Origin: Vibrio maritimus
GTDB lineage: Bacteria > Pseudomonadota > Gammaproteobacteria > Enterobacterales > Vibrionaceae
Assembly (NCBI RefSeq): GCF_021441885.1
Contig: NZ_CP090440.1
Coordinates: 186,001 to 250,000, forward strand
Reading direction: 5' to 3'
Length of the DNA: 64,000 bases
Shown here: in pieces, positions 26,199 to 35,626 of the stretch
Position numbering within the stretch: position 1 is the stretch's first letter
Layout of the letters: each line of letters starts with the position of its first letter
Program-made: the position numbers and the translations under genes
Notes under the pieces: generated by a model
The model's input: the letters and a program-made list of their open reading frames with translations, nothing else
What the model was told of the DNA's origin: nothing
Database searches by the model: none

Positions 26199-29057
26199 AT
26201 GATATTAAAACGAAAGTCCTTTGTAGGTTACGCAATGCTTTGCTCAGGTTTGTTATTAAATCCTATTTCACAAGCCATAGCGACAGAGTTTAGCACCGAC
26301 GCTGTTGCCCAATCAGAAAGCCAATACTGGAGTACTTATAAGTTAAACATAAAAAACACTGACTCAGACAGCGCAGACATGCGTGAAGCCGTGATTGAGT
26401 TCGTACTGCCAGTCGCAATTAACGACATTGGTTGGATGTCAAATCACCTTTCATACCCATCATGGGAGATTGCTCATACAACACAAGCCGAAGGCGTGTT
26501 GAACGCGGTAACGCTCAAGTTCCCAGAAGGTTCTTGGGTAGACAGTGCATTGGCATCTGGTGAGTCGGCGGCGTTAACCATCTCTTTTGGCGGCGAACTG
26601 AAGGATCTCAATGCGTTTGAAGATTCTGTAGTGGTCAAAGTTGATGGTGAAGTTGTTCCCCCACCAGAGTTCTCCTTGGATATCTTAGCACCGGCACAAA
26701 ACTCTGTGGTTTATACTGGCTCGAATGTAGACATTATCACGAGCGCAGAGGGTGAAGGTGCAAGCAAGCTAGAGTTCTGGGTCAACAATACCAAGTTAGC
26801 AGGACAACCTATAGTAGAAGGAACGACCGAGTATCAACAAGCTTGGCTACCAGCGGAAATTGGTGCCGCTTTAATTGCTATCATGGCGTTCAATGAGAGT
26901 GGCAAAAAGCTGTCTGAGCAATCGGTACAAGTCACTGTTGAATCAGAATCTACCGCGCCGAATCCTCCTGTAATTGAGTTTATCTCACCAGACGCAGGCT
27001 CTTCTCATCAAAAAGGTAACACGATTGCGATCTCAGCAAATATCACCGATGCGGATGATGACTTAGCGACGGTTAAGTTCTTTGCTAACGATGCTGAAGT
27101 ATGTCAGTTAGACGCGAAAACGACACAAGATTTCACTTGTGATTGGACTGCGCAAACTGCGGGGTCCGCAACGCTTCGCGCAGAAGCCCAAGATGACGAA
27201 CAACATGTTACTCGCAAGAGCCTAACCATTACTGTGACAGATACGGGCACCAGTTGTGGCGATGTTCCTCAATACGAAGATGGCATGCCATACAAGGTGG
27301 GTGATGAAGTTACGAATATCGGCAACATCTATTCATGTAGCGTAGCAGGTTGGTGTGGAAACCCTGTTTGGACGCCGGGAACAGGTCATCCAGATTATCC
27401 AGGTGCTTGGAAAGATGCGTGGGATGAAGTAGGGCAATGTGACCCTAACCCAGTTCCAGTGGTGGATGTTCAATCTCCTCAAGATGGACAAAAAATTGCA
27501 CCAAACCAAGCGTTCGATGTGATTGTCGATGCGACTGACGATACTGAAGTTGCTCGCGTTGACGTTCAACTGAATGGCCAAGTAGTGGCAACTTCAAGCA
27601 CTCCTTCACAAGGCAATACTTACACCATTGCGGTCCCTGCACAGGACGAAGACCAATACACACTAACCGTCGTCGCATACGATGACCAAGGGGCAAGTGC
27701 AGAATCAGCACCAATTTCTCTGGCGATCACCGATAAAAACCTAGTGGTTTCGCTGTCATCTCCTGCTGATGGTTCGAGCTACTTTGAAGGTCGTGCGATT
27801 TCAATCAAAGCAGACGCGAAGAGTTACGAAGGCGACATTGTATCTGTGAGCTTTATCGCAAATGGCAATGAACTGTTTAAAGACACCGAAGCGCCATACG
27901 AATACGAATGGCTAGGTGCGCAGAACGGCGCTTACGCTATCACTGCCAAAGCGGTAAACATATCAAGCCAAGAGCAGATCTCGGCAACGTCTAACATTAC
28001 GGTAAAAGAAAGCACAGGCGGTGGCGGTTTAGTCGATAACCCAGATCGCTCTATCAGTTACCTAACGTCTTGGGGTTTGACTGACTACGAGCAGTTGTTC
28101 AATTCAGAGGGTGATGGTTACCTATTGTCATTTGGTAAGTGGGACGCGAGCGGTAACATTATTATCTCTGATGGCATGCTAACGCCACCAGATTACAATC
28201 CGGATTGGATGCCAACGCAGTACCTAGCCTGGTCAACACTTAAGCATGACAATGAAAACGTGACTATGATGGTGGCGTTCGGTGGTCAAACGTATGAAAG
28301 CATTTGGTCAGCGATCAGTACGCCGCAAAGCCGTGAAGCGGTCGCGACTGGATTGGTTGATTTGGTACATACTCCATTCCCTGTGTACAAAAAGAATCTA
28401 ACACCAGAAGAGATGGAAGGTGAATGTCTTGCATCAAAACCTGATGGTAGCTGTGATTACAGTAAGTACCAGTTAGCGGGCTACGTACACATTGACGGAT
28501 TAGATTTTGACTTCGAGAAAGCCGCTCGTATCACGGATAAAGAGAACCAAGATCTGACTGCTCTGATCAAACTGATCCGTGAGAAAGTAGGCAATACGAA
28601 GGTTCTGTCTCTAACGACTTACCACGTAGGTGCAGACCCAGTTGAGTGTATGGATGCGAGTGTGTTCGAAAACTGTTCTTACATTGAACCATCTGGCCGT
28701 TCATCTCACCACGGTGAAGTTATCGATTTGCTGAAAGCAACCAAGAACGACTTCGATTTCTTCAACGTAATGACGTATGACGCAGGTCGGAACTTCCTCT
28801 ACGACGTCGCGATGGCGAACTATGCTGAATATATTGGAGACAAGTCGAAGATTGTTTTAGGTAACACGATCAACAGCCAATGGGCGCCAGGTGGCAACTT
28901 TGTTGAAACACGTCAAAACAACCTAGACCGTGCTAAGTGGCAGAAAGATAACGGTTACGGTGGTTTCTTCATGTGGACGCTAGGTTCAAACAACCAAGGT
29001 TTGAGCATGGCAGAGCAAGTTGACTACTTTAATGACATGATCAGTGTAAGCAAGTAG
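26199..29057 (+). CDS. Modular secreted GH18 chitinase
   Basis: The 952-residue protein has a signal peptide (about 1-30). An N-terminal carbohydrate-binding or beta-sandwich domain covers about 30-155, followed by two Ig-like modules (about 160-345). A CBM5/12 chitin-binding module lies at about 350-410 (MPYKVGDEVTNIGNIYSC, AGWCGNPVWTPGTG). Two more Ig-like modules follow, then a Gly-rich linker and a GH18 catalytic domain (about 612-950) with the catalytic motif DGLDFDFE at about 766-773. It would hydrolyse chitin extracellularly, a common vibrio trait. AAGGAAA precedes the ATG and a strong terminator follows. IS debris lies on both sides, suggesting mobile cargo or a chromosomal fragment. 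Confidence 0.9.
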   Translation: MILKRKSFVGYAMLCSGLLLNPISQAIATEFSTDAVAQSESQYWSTYKLNIKNTDSDSADMREAVIEFVLPVAINDIGWMSNHLSYPSWEIAHTTQAEGVLNAVTLKFPEGSWVDSALASGESAALTISFGGELKDLNAFEDSVVVKVDGEVVPPPEFSLDILAPAQNSVVYTGSNVDIITSAEGEGASKLEFWVNNTKLAGQPIVEGTTEYQQAWLPAEIGAALIAIMAFNESGKKLSEQSVQVTVESESTAPNPPVIEFISPDAGSSHQKGNTIAISANITDADDDLATVKFFANDAEVCQLDAKTTQDFTCDWTAQTAGSATLRAEAQDDEQHVTRKSLTITVTDTGTSCGDVPQYEDGMPYKVGDEVTNIGNIYSCSVAGWCGNPVWTPGTGHPDYPGAWKDAWDEVGQCDPNPVPVVDVQSPQDGQKIAPNQAFDVIVDATDDTEVARVDVQLNGQVVATSSTPSQGNTYTIAVPAQDEDQYTLTVVAYDDQGASAESAPISLAITDKNLVVSLSSPADGSSYFEGRAISIKADAKSYEGDIVSVSFIANGNELFKDTEAPYEYEWLGAQNGAYAITAKAVNISSQEQISATSNITVKESTGGGGLVDNPDRSISYLTSWGLTDYEQLFNSEGDGYLLSFGKWDASGNIIISDGMLTPPDYNPDWMPTQYLAWSTLKHDNENVTMMVAFGGQTYESIWSAISTPQSREAVATGLVDLVHTPFPVYKKNLTPEEMEGECLASKPDGSCDYSKYQLAGYVHIDGLDFDFEKAARITDKENQDLTALIKLIREKVGNTKVLSLTTYHVGADPVECMDASVFENCSYIEPSGRSSHHGEVIDLLKATKNDFDFFNVMTYDAGRNFLYDVAMANYAEYIGDKSKIVLGNTINSQWAPGGNFVETRQNNLDRAKWQKDNGYGGFFMWTLGSNNQGLSMAEQVDYFNDMISVSK

Positions 29058-29088
29058 TACTCACCTCATCTTATAATCTACTTGAACG

Positions 29089-29118
29089 ACGGAAGGCCCT
29101 CATGCCTTCCGTATTTTC
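29089..29118 (+). terminator. Rho-independent terminator after chitinase gene
   Basis: A perfect 9-bp stem (ACGGAAGGC pairing with GCCTTCCGT) with a 6-base loop is followed by ATTTTC. It lies 31 bp after the chitinase stop. Confidence 0.8.
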
Positions 29119-29219
29119 AACCTTAATTATATAACTCACTCAAGCTTAATGCTTTGGGGTCATCTGATATCTAAAGCAAGAAGTTGGCACTTTACGTAGC
29201 TATTAGGTAACTGCCCCTA

Positions 29220-29745
29220 GAGCTGAGACGCTTTTTCACCACTCTCTTGCTCATAGACTTCATGGCCAACGATTTTCCGACTGTAGATGTCTTCAATAAG
29301 GTACAGATAGTAGTGTTGGCCTCTCACGATTGCTGGCAAGTAAGTGATATCCCACATCAATACCTGTTTCGGTGCTATCGCTGTATAACTGCTTGGCTGT
29401 GCTACTTTCTTGCGAGCACGTTGACGTCCTCGTCCTCTTCCCCGTTTTTTTCGCAGAACTAATAGCGCACTGGTTTCGGCTAAGGCTTTCTCTTTGTATC
29501 GAAGCTTTTTTCAGAGCTTTGCTCTCCAGTTTGTCCGCTCGAGACTGCTGTTTCGCTTGGGCTTCCTTTTCCTTCTGTGACCTAAAGCCGTGTAAACACT
29601 CTTCACGCCAAGTATGAATTTGCTCTGGGTAAAGTCCCTTTGAGCGACAATACGTACTAAGTTTATGTTCGGTCATCGTGTAAGTTTCAGCAACGACAGC
29701 GAGCTTCGTTTGTGCTGGCCATTGTTCTGGTGATGTCTTCTCCTT
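29220..29745 (-). pseudogene. IS3-family element remnant (OrfA plus OrfB fragment)
   Basis: On the reverse strand an OrfA-like part (MTEHKLSTYCRSKGLYPEQI) begins at 29676. Further downstream, in other frames, comes an OrfB core (MWDITYLPAIVRGQHYYLY, then IYSRKIVGHEVYEQE) containing the first catalytic Asp. The two parts are broken by frameshifts and the distal DDE region is missing. No gene is supported in the following 29745-29904, which contains a run of nine G. Confidence 0.7.
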
Positions 29746-29904
29746 TTACCACTTCAAAAATAGAACGAGGATATGGAGGCAACAATTTCTTGAGTATGGC
29801 TTCTTTTCTTTATGGAGAATAACGAGACAAATGAATTCTGCTTACGCCCTAACTGGTTAATTTTTAACAGTGACAACAATCCTGCCAGAGGGGGGGGGCG
29901 CCAG

Positions 29905-30432
29905 TTAAGATGGAGAGTTAACCAGTGGGGCGATAGTTTGCACACGTCGGTATTGATCTATAAAGCGAACAAGGTAATGATTTAGCATCGGTAGTAAGAG
30001 ATCACTACCCTCTAAAATTACAGACAGTGAATGCCCTCTGTACTGAAGATAATGGATCATCTTCGCCTTCTCTTTTTGGTCTTGAGACTGGCTATCGCCA
30101 AACTTCTTCTCCTTCGCTTTCAAACAAATCTCAAACCAGTCCACATCAGTATCTTCAAGAACTTGTTCAATTACGAGAGGATCGAGTCCCTTCTGCCGCA
30201 AGTCTTGCTTAATGCGTGACAGCTCATGAAGCTTGCCTAGCTGTTTTGATATTTCCTTTTCAGCTAACCGCGCATCATCGAGATAATGATGAGATAACAA
30301 GCGGTTCATCACTCGATTAACGATTTCGACGTCATTGACTTGGCGAAAAAGAGAACGGCGCATTTCGCCAGATGAGTAATCTCGCTTTGCCAGCAACCCT
30401 ACAGCAAAATCGTACAACTGATCTTGGAGCAT
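29905..30432 (-). CDS. recX: RecX-family regulator of RecA
   Basis: The 175-residue product has the RecX three-helix repeat pattern: YDFAVGLLAKRDYSSGEMRR near the start, LSHHYLDDARLAEKEIS, and IKQDLRQKGLDPLVIEQVLE. RecX proteins bind RecA filaments and inhibit recombination and the SOS response. Chromosomal recX normally lies beside recA, but here it stands alone between IS debris, so it is probably a mobile copy. It is full length with no damage. It might modulate SOS or recombination during plasmid transfer, which is only an inference. Confidence 0.85.
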   Translation of the reverse strand: MLQDQLYDFAVGLLAKRDYSSGEMRRSLFRQVNDVEIVNRVMNRLLSHHYLDDARLAEKEISKQLGKLHELSRIKQDLRQKGLDPLVIEQVLEDTDVDWFEICLKAKEKKFGDSQSQDQKEKAKMIHYLQYRGHSLSVILEGSDLLLPMLNHYLVRFIDQYRRVQTIAPLVNSPS

Positions 30433-31222
30433 GTTTAGTAACCAATGTTGATTAAAAAGATTGGGTTAAATCATACATAAGCATCCGATTTTATAATACT
30501 GTCTATAAAGACAAGTTATTTTATCGGTTGTTCAAGCTCGATTTGAGTGTAGCTCTACAGAGATATCATTTTTAAAAGGGCTTTCGTGCCCCACGGCGAA
30601 ACGTGGATCGCTGTTTTGCCATGTAGAGAGAGTTGGGGTTGCGTTTGCTGTGTCATAGAAGTTTCCTTCTGTTTGAGTATCACTTTCTGGAGCCGCTTGG
30701 CTGTCCAGTCCTTCTCCATGGTTCTCATTTGCAAGGGCGCGATAACGGGATGCCGCCCAGCGTTCATATATCCTTGCAAATGAAGTTATGGCTGGATATC
30801 TCCGCTATTTGGGAAGGGGATTTTGACCGCATTTCTAAGGGTGAGTATGGCATCGAACGTTTTGTTCAAGCGGTCGATCAATATATCAGCACCGTGTCGA
30901 GCATCTCAAAAAACATGGAGTTCCAATCACAATAAGGGAAGGGATCACTTGCCCAACTTTGCAACAGAACCCCATTTTTTCAAACATATTAACCCAAAAA
31001 GCCAATACGAAACAAAAAGTATGCATCTGATCACATATTAAATAATAAATTGAAAAAAGTTCTTTTTATTATTTGAGACAAACTCTAGCCTGACTGTTCA
31101 ATTTTCCAGCACTCTTGTCACGTTACCTGACAGAAAAGTCATTGGTCATGAAGGGATGTAGAACCTAGGGTGAGTTAAGCTCAAGGATACGAGCACTGCC
31201 TAGACGACGTTGTGGTATATAT
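30433..31222. other. Mostly non-coding region with an IS6 end and upstream region of the MFS operon
   Basis: Apart from a doubtful 51-codon frame at 30780-30935, no gene is supported. An IS6-type end (ACTTTGCAACAGAACC) lies at 30957-30972 and marks a lost element. The 31000-31222 part is AT-rich and should contain the promoter of the rightward MFS operon, but no clear -35/-10 pair stands out. Confidence 0.4.
30780..30935 (+). CDS. Small unrecognised ORF (51 aa)
   Basis: The frame encodes a 51-residue acidic peptide starting MKLWLDISAIWEGDFDRISK. Composition looks protein-like (Asp, Glu, Ile and aromatic residues), but there is no ribosome-binding site and no recognised family. It may be a fragment of a longer gene cut by the IS6 remnant that follows at 30957. 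Confidence 0.25.
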   Translation: MKLWLDISAIWEGDFDRISKGEYGIERFVQAVDQYISTVSSISKNMEFQSQ

Positions 31223-32422
31223 ATGAGTAGTTCGTTCAAACACCGTTCAATCTTTATAATCATCGTTCTACTTACTCCCCTGTCAGGGATGGGGGTTGAT
31301 ATTGTCGCGCCTTCTCTTCCGTACATTTCCAGTTGGATGGGGGCGCCAGAAACAGTTATTTCCTTGTCGGTATCCGCCTATGTGTTCGGCTACGGGATCA
31401 GCCAGATATTCTATGGTGTGGTCTCTGACGTGGTAGGCAGAAAGGGACCTATCCTGTTTTCTCTTGTGACCTTCGCACTAGTAAGTGCTTGGATCCCCCA
31501 CATTACATCCGCAACTGAACTGATCATGCTACGCTGTCTTCAGGGGATCGCAGTAGCCGGATCGACGGCTCTTGCACGCTCTGTGGTGACTGATGTGTTC
31601 TCACCTAAGCAGCGCAAAAATGTGTCGAACTACCTAGTCATCGCCTGGGGTGCTGGTCCAATCGTCGCCCCTCTTATCGGCGCTCATTTGCTGGAGCTGT
31701 CCGGCTGGGGAGCTTCATTTTATTTCCTTGGTTGCTATGCTGCTGTGGCTGCATTGCTGGTCATACTTATGCTACCAGAGACCTCTACCCATCAGACAGT
31801 ATCTATGCGCGAATCCAGTGCTAATGTCATCCGGCTTCTCTGTGATGTCAGGTTTATGTTGTCAGCTTCACTGGCTGGGCTATGCCTATCATTACTTTAT
31901 ACCTTCAATGTGTTTAGCTCCTACATCCTGATTGACCGCCACAATTTCAGTGCCATCGAATACGGAAACATCCTTATCTTCGTCGGCTCAGCCTGGCTGA
32001 TCGGTAGTTTCACCAATAGACTGTTATTTTCTAGCTATAACGACAACATTATCCAACCAGCCGCTGCCTGGTTAGCGCTGTGCCTGTCGATTACCATCTA
32101 TGCCTTTCATGAGCTGGGGTTCGGGGTTACGACGTCTTACATTATCCCGTCTTTTTTCGTTATCTTCACTGTCAACATTGTGTTTACGCGCAACTTTGGG
32201 ATCTGCCTAAGCTTGCACCCTGATAAGGCTGGCGTCGCTGGAGCCATGACAGGAACTGTATTTATCGTGATCAGCTCGCTGACCATGTCGATAGTGAGCC
32301 TGTTCCAGACAGAGACTATTGCCAATATGGCAATAGTCTTTTTCTTGATTTGCAGTCTAATAGTAACCGTCATTTCTATCCGGTTCGGGATTGAAAACCG
32401 ACATAGAATAGTGGAGGAATAG
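31223..32422 (+). CDS. MFS transporter, Bcr/CflA-like (DHA1) efflux family
   Basis: The 399-residue protein has about 12 membrane helices. The DHA1 signature appears in the loop after helix 2 (GVVSDVVGRKGPILFS) and in helix 4-5 (LRCLQGIAVAGSTALARSVV). An N-terminal GMGVDIVAPSLPYIS segment is typical of Bcr/CflA exporters. It would export a small molecule by proton antiport. It heads a tight four-gene operon with an aminotransferase, a DUF2848 protein and a cupin, which suggests export of a pathway product or uptake/efflux of its substrate. The substrate is unknown. Confidence 0.85.
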   Translation: MSSSFKHRSIFIIIVLLTPLSGMGVDIVAPSLPYISSWMGAPETVISLSVSAYVFGYGISQIFYGVVSDVVGRKGPILFSLVTFALVSAWIPHITSATELIMLRCLQGIAVAGSTALARSVVTDVFSPKQRKNVSNYLVIAWGAGPIVAPLIGAHLLELSGWGASFYFLGCYAAVAALLVILMLPETSTHQTVSMRESSANVIRLLCDVRFMLSASLAGLCLSLLYTFNVFSSYILIDRHNFSAIEYGNILIFVGSAWLIGSFTNRLLFSSYNDNIIQPAAAWLALCLSITIYAFHELGFGVTTSYIIPSFFVIFTVNIVFTRNFGICLSLHPDKAGVAGAMTGTVFIVISSLTMSIVSLFQTETIANMAIVFFLICSLIVTVISIRFGIENRHRIVEE

Positions 32423-32423
32423 G

Positions 32424-33707
32424 ATGAATAATAAGGCCATACTCCACCTAGCTGGAATACCCCGTGCCATGAATGCTGTCAACTTGCTGAATGAAATCTC
32501 ATCGCTCTATCCCGAGGCTATCTCATTTACATCCGGAAGCCCACAGGCTGACCGGTATAGACTAGATCGCTACAGCCACTACATCGAGCGTTTCGTTACC
32601 CGACACACCATCGAGCAAGGCTGGCAAACTGCGAACACCTTTTCACTTCTGGGCAACTACAGCTCAGCGATGGGGATCACCCGCCATTACATCAGACAAC
32701 ACCTGGCCACTGACGATAATCTGGAAGTAGAAGAAGATCAGATCGTAATCACAAACGGAGCCCAAGAAGCTATTCTTCTCACTCTACAAGCACTATTCAA
32801 ACGCCAAAAGCCAGGTAGTCTTGTTATCTCAACCCCCTTTTATTCTGGAGTTGATGCCGCCGCTCGTATGCTAGGAATTGAAACCCACTACCTTCAAGAA
32901 TCCGAATTTGGTCTGACACCTGAGGCGCTGTTATCGCTACTAGATACGGAAACGGAATCAGCCAACCCTGTGCGCGCAGTTTACTGCTGCCCCAATTTTT
33001 CCAATCCTAGCGGTACTCTGATGCCAGATAAAACCAAGGAGCGGCTAGTAGAATTGTGCAGGAATAAGAACATTCTGCTTATCGAGGACAACACCTATGG
33101 CTACATCGGGTACGGAGATCCGTTTAGACCGGCCAAAGCATGGGATACCACCAACCATGTTATTTACATTTCAACTTTCTCGAAAACCATCTGTCCCGGA
33201 ATCCGAGCAGGCTATGTCGTAACCGGACAAACAACTATGATAGATGGGACACACTCCTCATTGGCTCAAGTTATTTCCACCTACAAGAGTCTCGGTAGCA
33301 ATCATGTCCCCGGCCTCATTCAGGCTCTTATTGGAGGTATCCTTGAAGAAAACTACTTTTCTGTCCGGGGGTACATTGCTGAGCAGGTCACTATCTACCG
33401 AGCAAAACGGGATCATCTCATCTACTGCCTGAGGGAATATTTTGGTGCCCGTTCCGATGTCAGCTGGACAGAGCCGCAAGGTGGTTTTTTCTGTGTTGTA
33501 ACCCTGCCATTTTTCGTCGATGAAGATGCCATGCATACCTGCGCAACTCGATTCAGAGTCATCTGGCTACCAATGAGCATGTTCATGCCTGCTGGCTCCA
33601 TCAGCCAGAAAATCCGTTTGTCATTCAGCAATGTCTCTGCTGAACAAATCCAGGAAGGAGTGAAGCGGCTTGCTGAATACGTATCTTGGACAATAAAGGA
33701 GAAGTAA
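32424..33707 (+). CDS. PLP-dependent class I/II aminotransferase
   Basis: The 427-residue protein has the fold-type I pattern. ITNGAQEAILLTLQAL lies near residue 110, YCCPNFSNPSGTLMP near 190, LLIEDNTYGYIGYG near 220, and the PLP-binding lysine in ISTFSKTICPGIRAGYV near 255. It resembles 2-aminoadipate or valine-pyruvate-type transaminases and the C-terminal half of MocR regulators, but has no N-terminal HTH. The ATG is one base after the MFS stop, with GGAGG immediately upstream, so the two are co-translated. The amino donor and acceptor cannot be deduced. Confidence 0.85.
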   Translation: MNNKAILHLAGIPRAMNAVNLLNEISSLYPEAISFTSGSPQADRYRLDRYSHYIERFVTRHTIEQGWQTANTFSLLGNYSSAMGITRHYIRQHLATDDNLEVEEDQIVITNGAQEAILLTLQALFKRQKPGSLVISTPFYSGVDAAARMLGIETHYLQESEFGLTPEALLSLLDTETESANPVRAVYCCPNFSNPSGTLMPDKTKERLVELCRNKNILLIEDNTYGYIGYGDPFRPAKAWDTTNHVIYISTFSKTICPGIRAGYVVTGQTTMIDGTHSSLAQVISTYKSLGSNHVPGLIQALIGGILEENYFSVRGYIAEQVTIYRAKRDHLIYCLREYFGARSDVSWTEPQGGFFCVVTLPFFVDEDAMHTCATRFRVIWLPMSMFMPAGSISQKIRLSFSNVSAEQIQEGVKRLAEYVSWTIKEK

Positions 33708-33708
33708 C

Positions 33709-34377
33709 GTGAAGTTTGAATGCGATGGGAGAGTCATCGAACCTGATATCAGTCGACTCATCATAGCAGGCTGGACTGGCAAAGATGAAGCAGAAAGAAA
33801 CCGGCATATCCATGAACTTGAGGAGCTTGGAGTATCTGCACCAGAAACTGTCCCTGCCTTTTACCCAGCAGGGACCAACCTTCTTACCCAGGAAGCGTCC
33901 ATCCAGGTTGCAGGGCAAATGACCTCCGGCGAAGCCGAAGCGATCCTGTACTTTGATCAAAACGAGCTCTATGTGGGCGTCGGTTCCGACCACACAGACC
34001 GAAAAGCAGAGAAGTTGGAGGTTCTCCTGTCCAAACAGTGCTGTCCCAAGCCAATATCGAGGGAAGTGTGGCGATACTCAGATGTGAAACCGCACTGGAA
34101 CAGACTTATACTACAAAGTCATATCCTTCTAGATAACACGAAGGTGCTTTATCAAGAAGGGTCGATAGCTTCTCTGATGTCTCCTACCGAACTGCTTGCC
34201 AACTATGAGCAATTTTTTTCGACAGGTACCGACAATTTGGCGCTCTTCATGGGCACAGTGCCAATGAAGGCTGGTATCGATTACGCCAGCTTTTTCTCCG
34301 TTTCACTAGTCGACCCGGTCCTCAAGCGTCGGCTAACCCACCAATACCGAATCTTCAACGTACTGAATCAGGAGTAG
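33709..34377 (+). CDS. DUF2848 family protein (FAH-like hydrolase relative)
   Basis: The 222-residue protein starts at GTG 33709 with AAGGAG upstream. Its family signature is clear: IIAGWTGKDEAERNRHIHEL, VPAFYPAGTNLLT, VGVGSDHTDRKAE and SKQCCPKPISREVW. DUF2848 proteins are distantly related to fumarylacetoacetate hydrolases and have no firm activity. It sits one base after the aminotransferase stop, implying a shared pathway acting on a 2-oxo acid or similar product. Confidence 0.8.
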   Translation: MKFECDGRVIEPDISRLIIAGWTGKDEAERNRHIHELEELGVSAPETVPAFYPAGTNLLTQEASIQVAGQMTSGEAEAILYFDQNELYVGVGSDHTDRKAEKLEVLLSKQCCPKPISREVWRYSDVKPHWNRLILQSHILLDNTKVLYQEGSIASLMSPTELLANYEQFFSTGTDNLALFMGTVPMKAGIDYASFFSVSLVDPVLKRRLTHQYRIFNVLNQE

Positions 34378-34379
34378 AA

Positions 34380-34739
34380 ATGTTTAAGGAACACAAAGAA
34401 TTTCACGTCATTAACCTGGAAGAAGGCTGGGTTTCTCCACCAGGGTATCCAGCTGATATACAAGAAAAAATTCTTTCAGGACGGCTAGATGAGGAGAATG
34501 GTAAAGGAACCAGAACCCGTTTGCTGCGCTTTCTCCCAGGGGCAACCACCGATGACCCTTTCATCCATGACTACTTTGAAGAAGTCTACTTGGTCTCAGG
34601 AGATCTAACCGTCGGAAAGGGGGATAATAGGGAAGTGTTCACTCCTAACACCTATGCGTGTCGTCCCCCACAGACTTACCATGGCCCGTTTTCATCAGAG
34701 AAAGGCTGTGTTCTTCTGGAAGTGCACTTCTACGAGTAG
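34380..34739 (+). CDS. Single-domain cupin protein
   Basis: The 119-residue protein has the two cupin motifs: HDYFEEVYLVSGDLTVGKGD (metal ligands His, Glu) and a second motif with CRPPQTYHGPFSSEKG (His). It would bind a metal and act as a small isomerase, dioxygenase or lyase. CAGGAGT precedes the ATG two bases after the DUF2848 stop. It completes the four-gene operon; about 75 bp later the IS6 element begins. Confidence 0.8.
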   Translation: MFKEHKEFHVINLEEGWVSPPGYPADIQEKILSGRLDEENGKGTRTRLLRFLPGATTDDPFIHDYFEEVYLVSGDLTVGKGDNREVFTPNTYACRPPQTYHGPFSSEKGCVLLEVHFYE

Positions 34740-34882
34740 TAACAGTAACCTCCAATAACTCGAGGCTAGATAAAGTTCAAGGAAGGCGGCTTATTTCCCA
34801 CGTCCGCAACAAACGGGGTTGTTGCAAAAACTCAGCTCAAGGTTGAAACTATCATCGTCTGTGGTGATGATTGGTGAGTTCG

Positions 34883-35626
34883 ATGACCAACCCTGAGTCC
34901 AAATGGAAACACTTTGCCCCTGAAATCATTCTTTGGTGCCTTCGTTGGTATGGTTCAACGACAATGAGCTATGCCAACCTCAGCGACATGCTGCAGGAGC
35001 GAGGAGTTTCGGTCAATCGCTCAACCATTTATCGTTGGTTCATTGAGTATGCCCCTGCATTACGTAAGAAACTGCGCCGTTATCAGCTCATTCGAGCAGG
35101 CTCTTCGTGGCAGCTCGACGAGACCTACGTTAAGGTAAAAGGAAAATGGCATTATCTGTATCGAGCTATCAACAAGCAAGGCGAGACCCTGGACTTCTAT
35201 TTCTCTCATAAACGTAATAAAGACGCGGCTTATCAGTTCCTGAAGCGATGCTTAAGATACTATGATGCAGATGCGCGGCCTAAAACATTAAACACAGACA
35301 AGCACGCTTCCTATGCCCATGCGATTCTTCGTCTGAAGAAAGAAGGACGACTTCGAGTGGATGTCGAGCAGCGGCAAGTGAAGTATCTCAATAATGGTAT
35401 CGAATCCGACCACGCGCCCATCAAGAAGCTCGTCGTTGGCACTGGCGGTTTTAAAATCCGAAAGCGAGCTTGGTCAACCATTCAAGGATTTGAATCATTA
35501 CGGATGTTGGACAAAGGCCAGTTTGATTTTTGGTTGCGTCATGATGATTGTAAAACTCTAGTGCGGGAGAGATCCGCGTTCATGAATCGTCTATTCAGAG
35601 GGCGTTCAAAAATCTGTGTCAGCTAA
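34883..35626 (+). pseudogene. IS6-family transposase, 3' end interrupted by IS256 element
   Basis: The DDE transposase starts at ATG 34883 (MTNPESKWKHFAPEIILW) or an upstream in-frame TTG. The catalytic residues lie in QLDETYVKVKG, LNTDKHASYA and NNGIESDHAPIKK. It matches the right copy until MNRLF, after which the IS256 insertion replaces the last seven codons with unrelated ones (RGRSKICVS). All catalytic residues remain, so activity may not be completely lost. Confidence 0.88.

Noticed and set aside
29890..29898. G9 run (and a G7 run near 59655) as phase-variation tract
   Set aside because: Neither run lies inside or directly upstream of a supported gene in a way that would switch it; may be sequence noise.
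30555..30779. Leftward 74-codon frame near recX
   Set aside because: No ribosome-binding site, no family resemblance and a poor composition; not supported as a gene.
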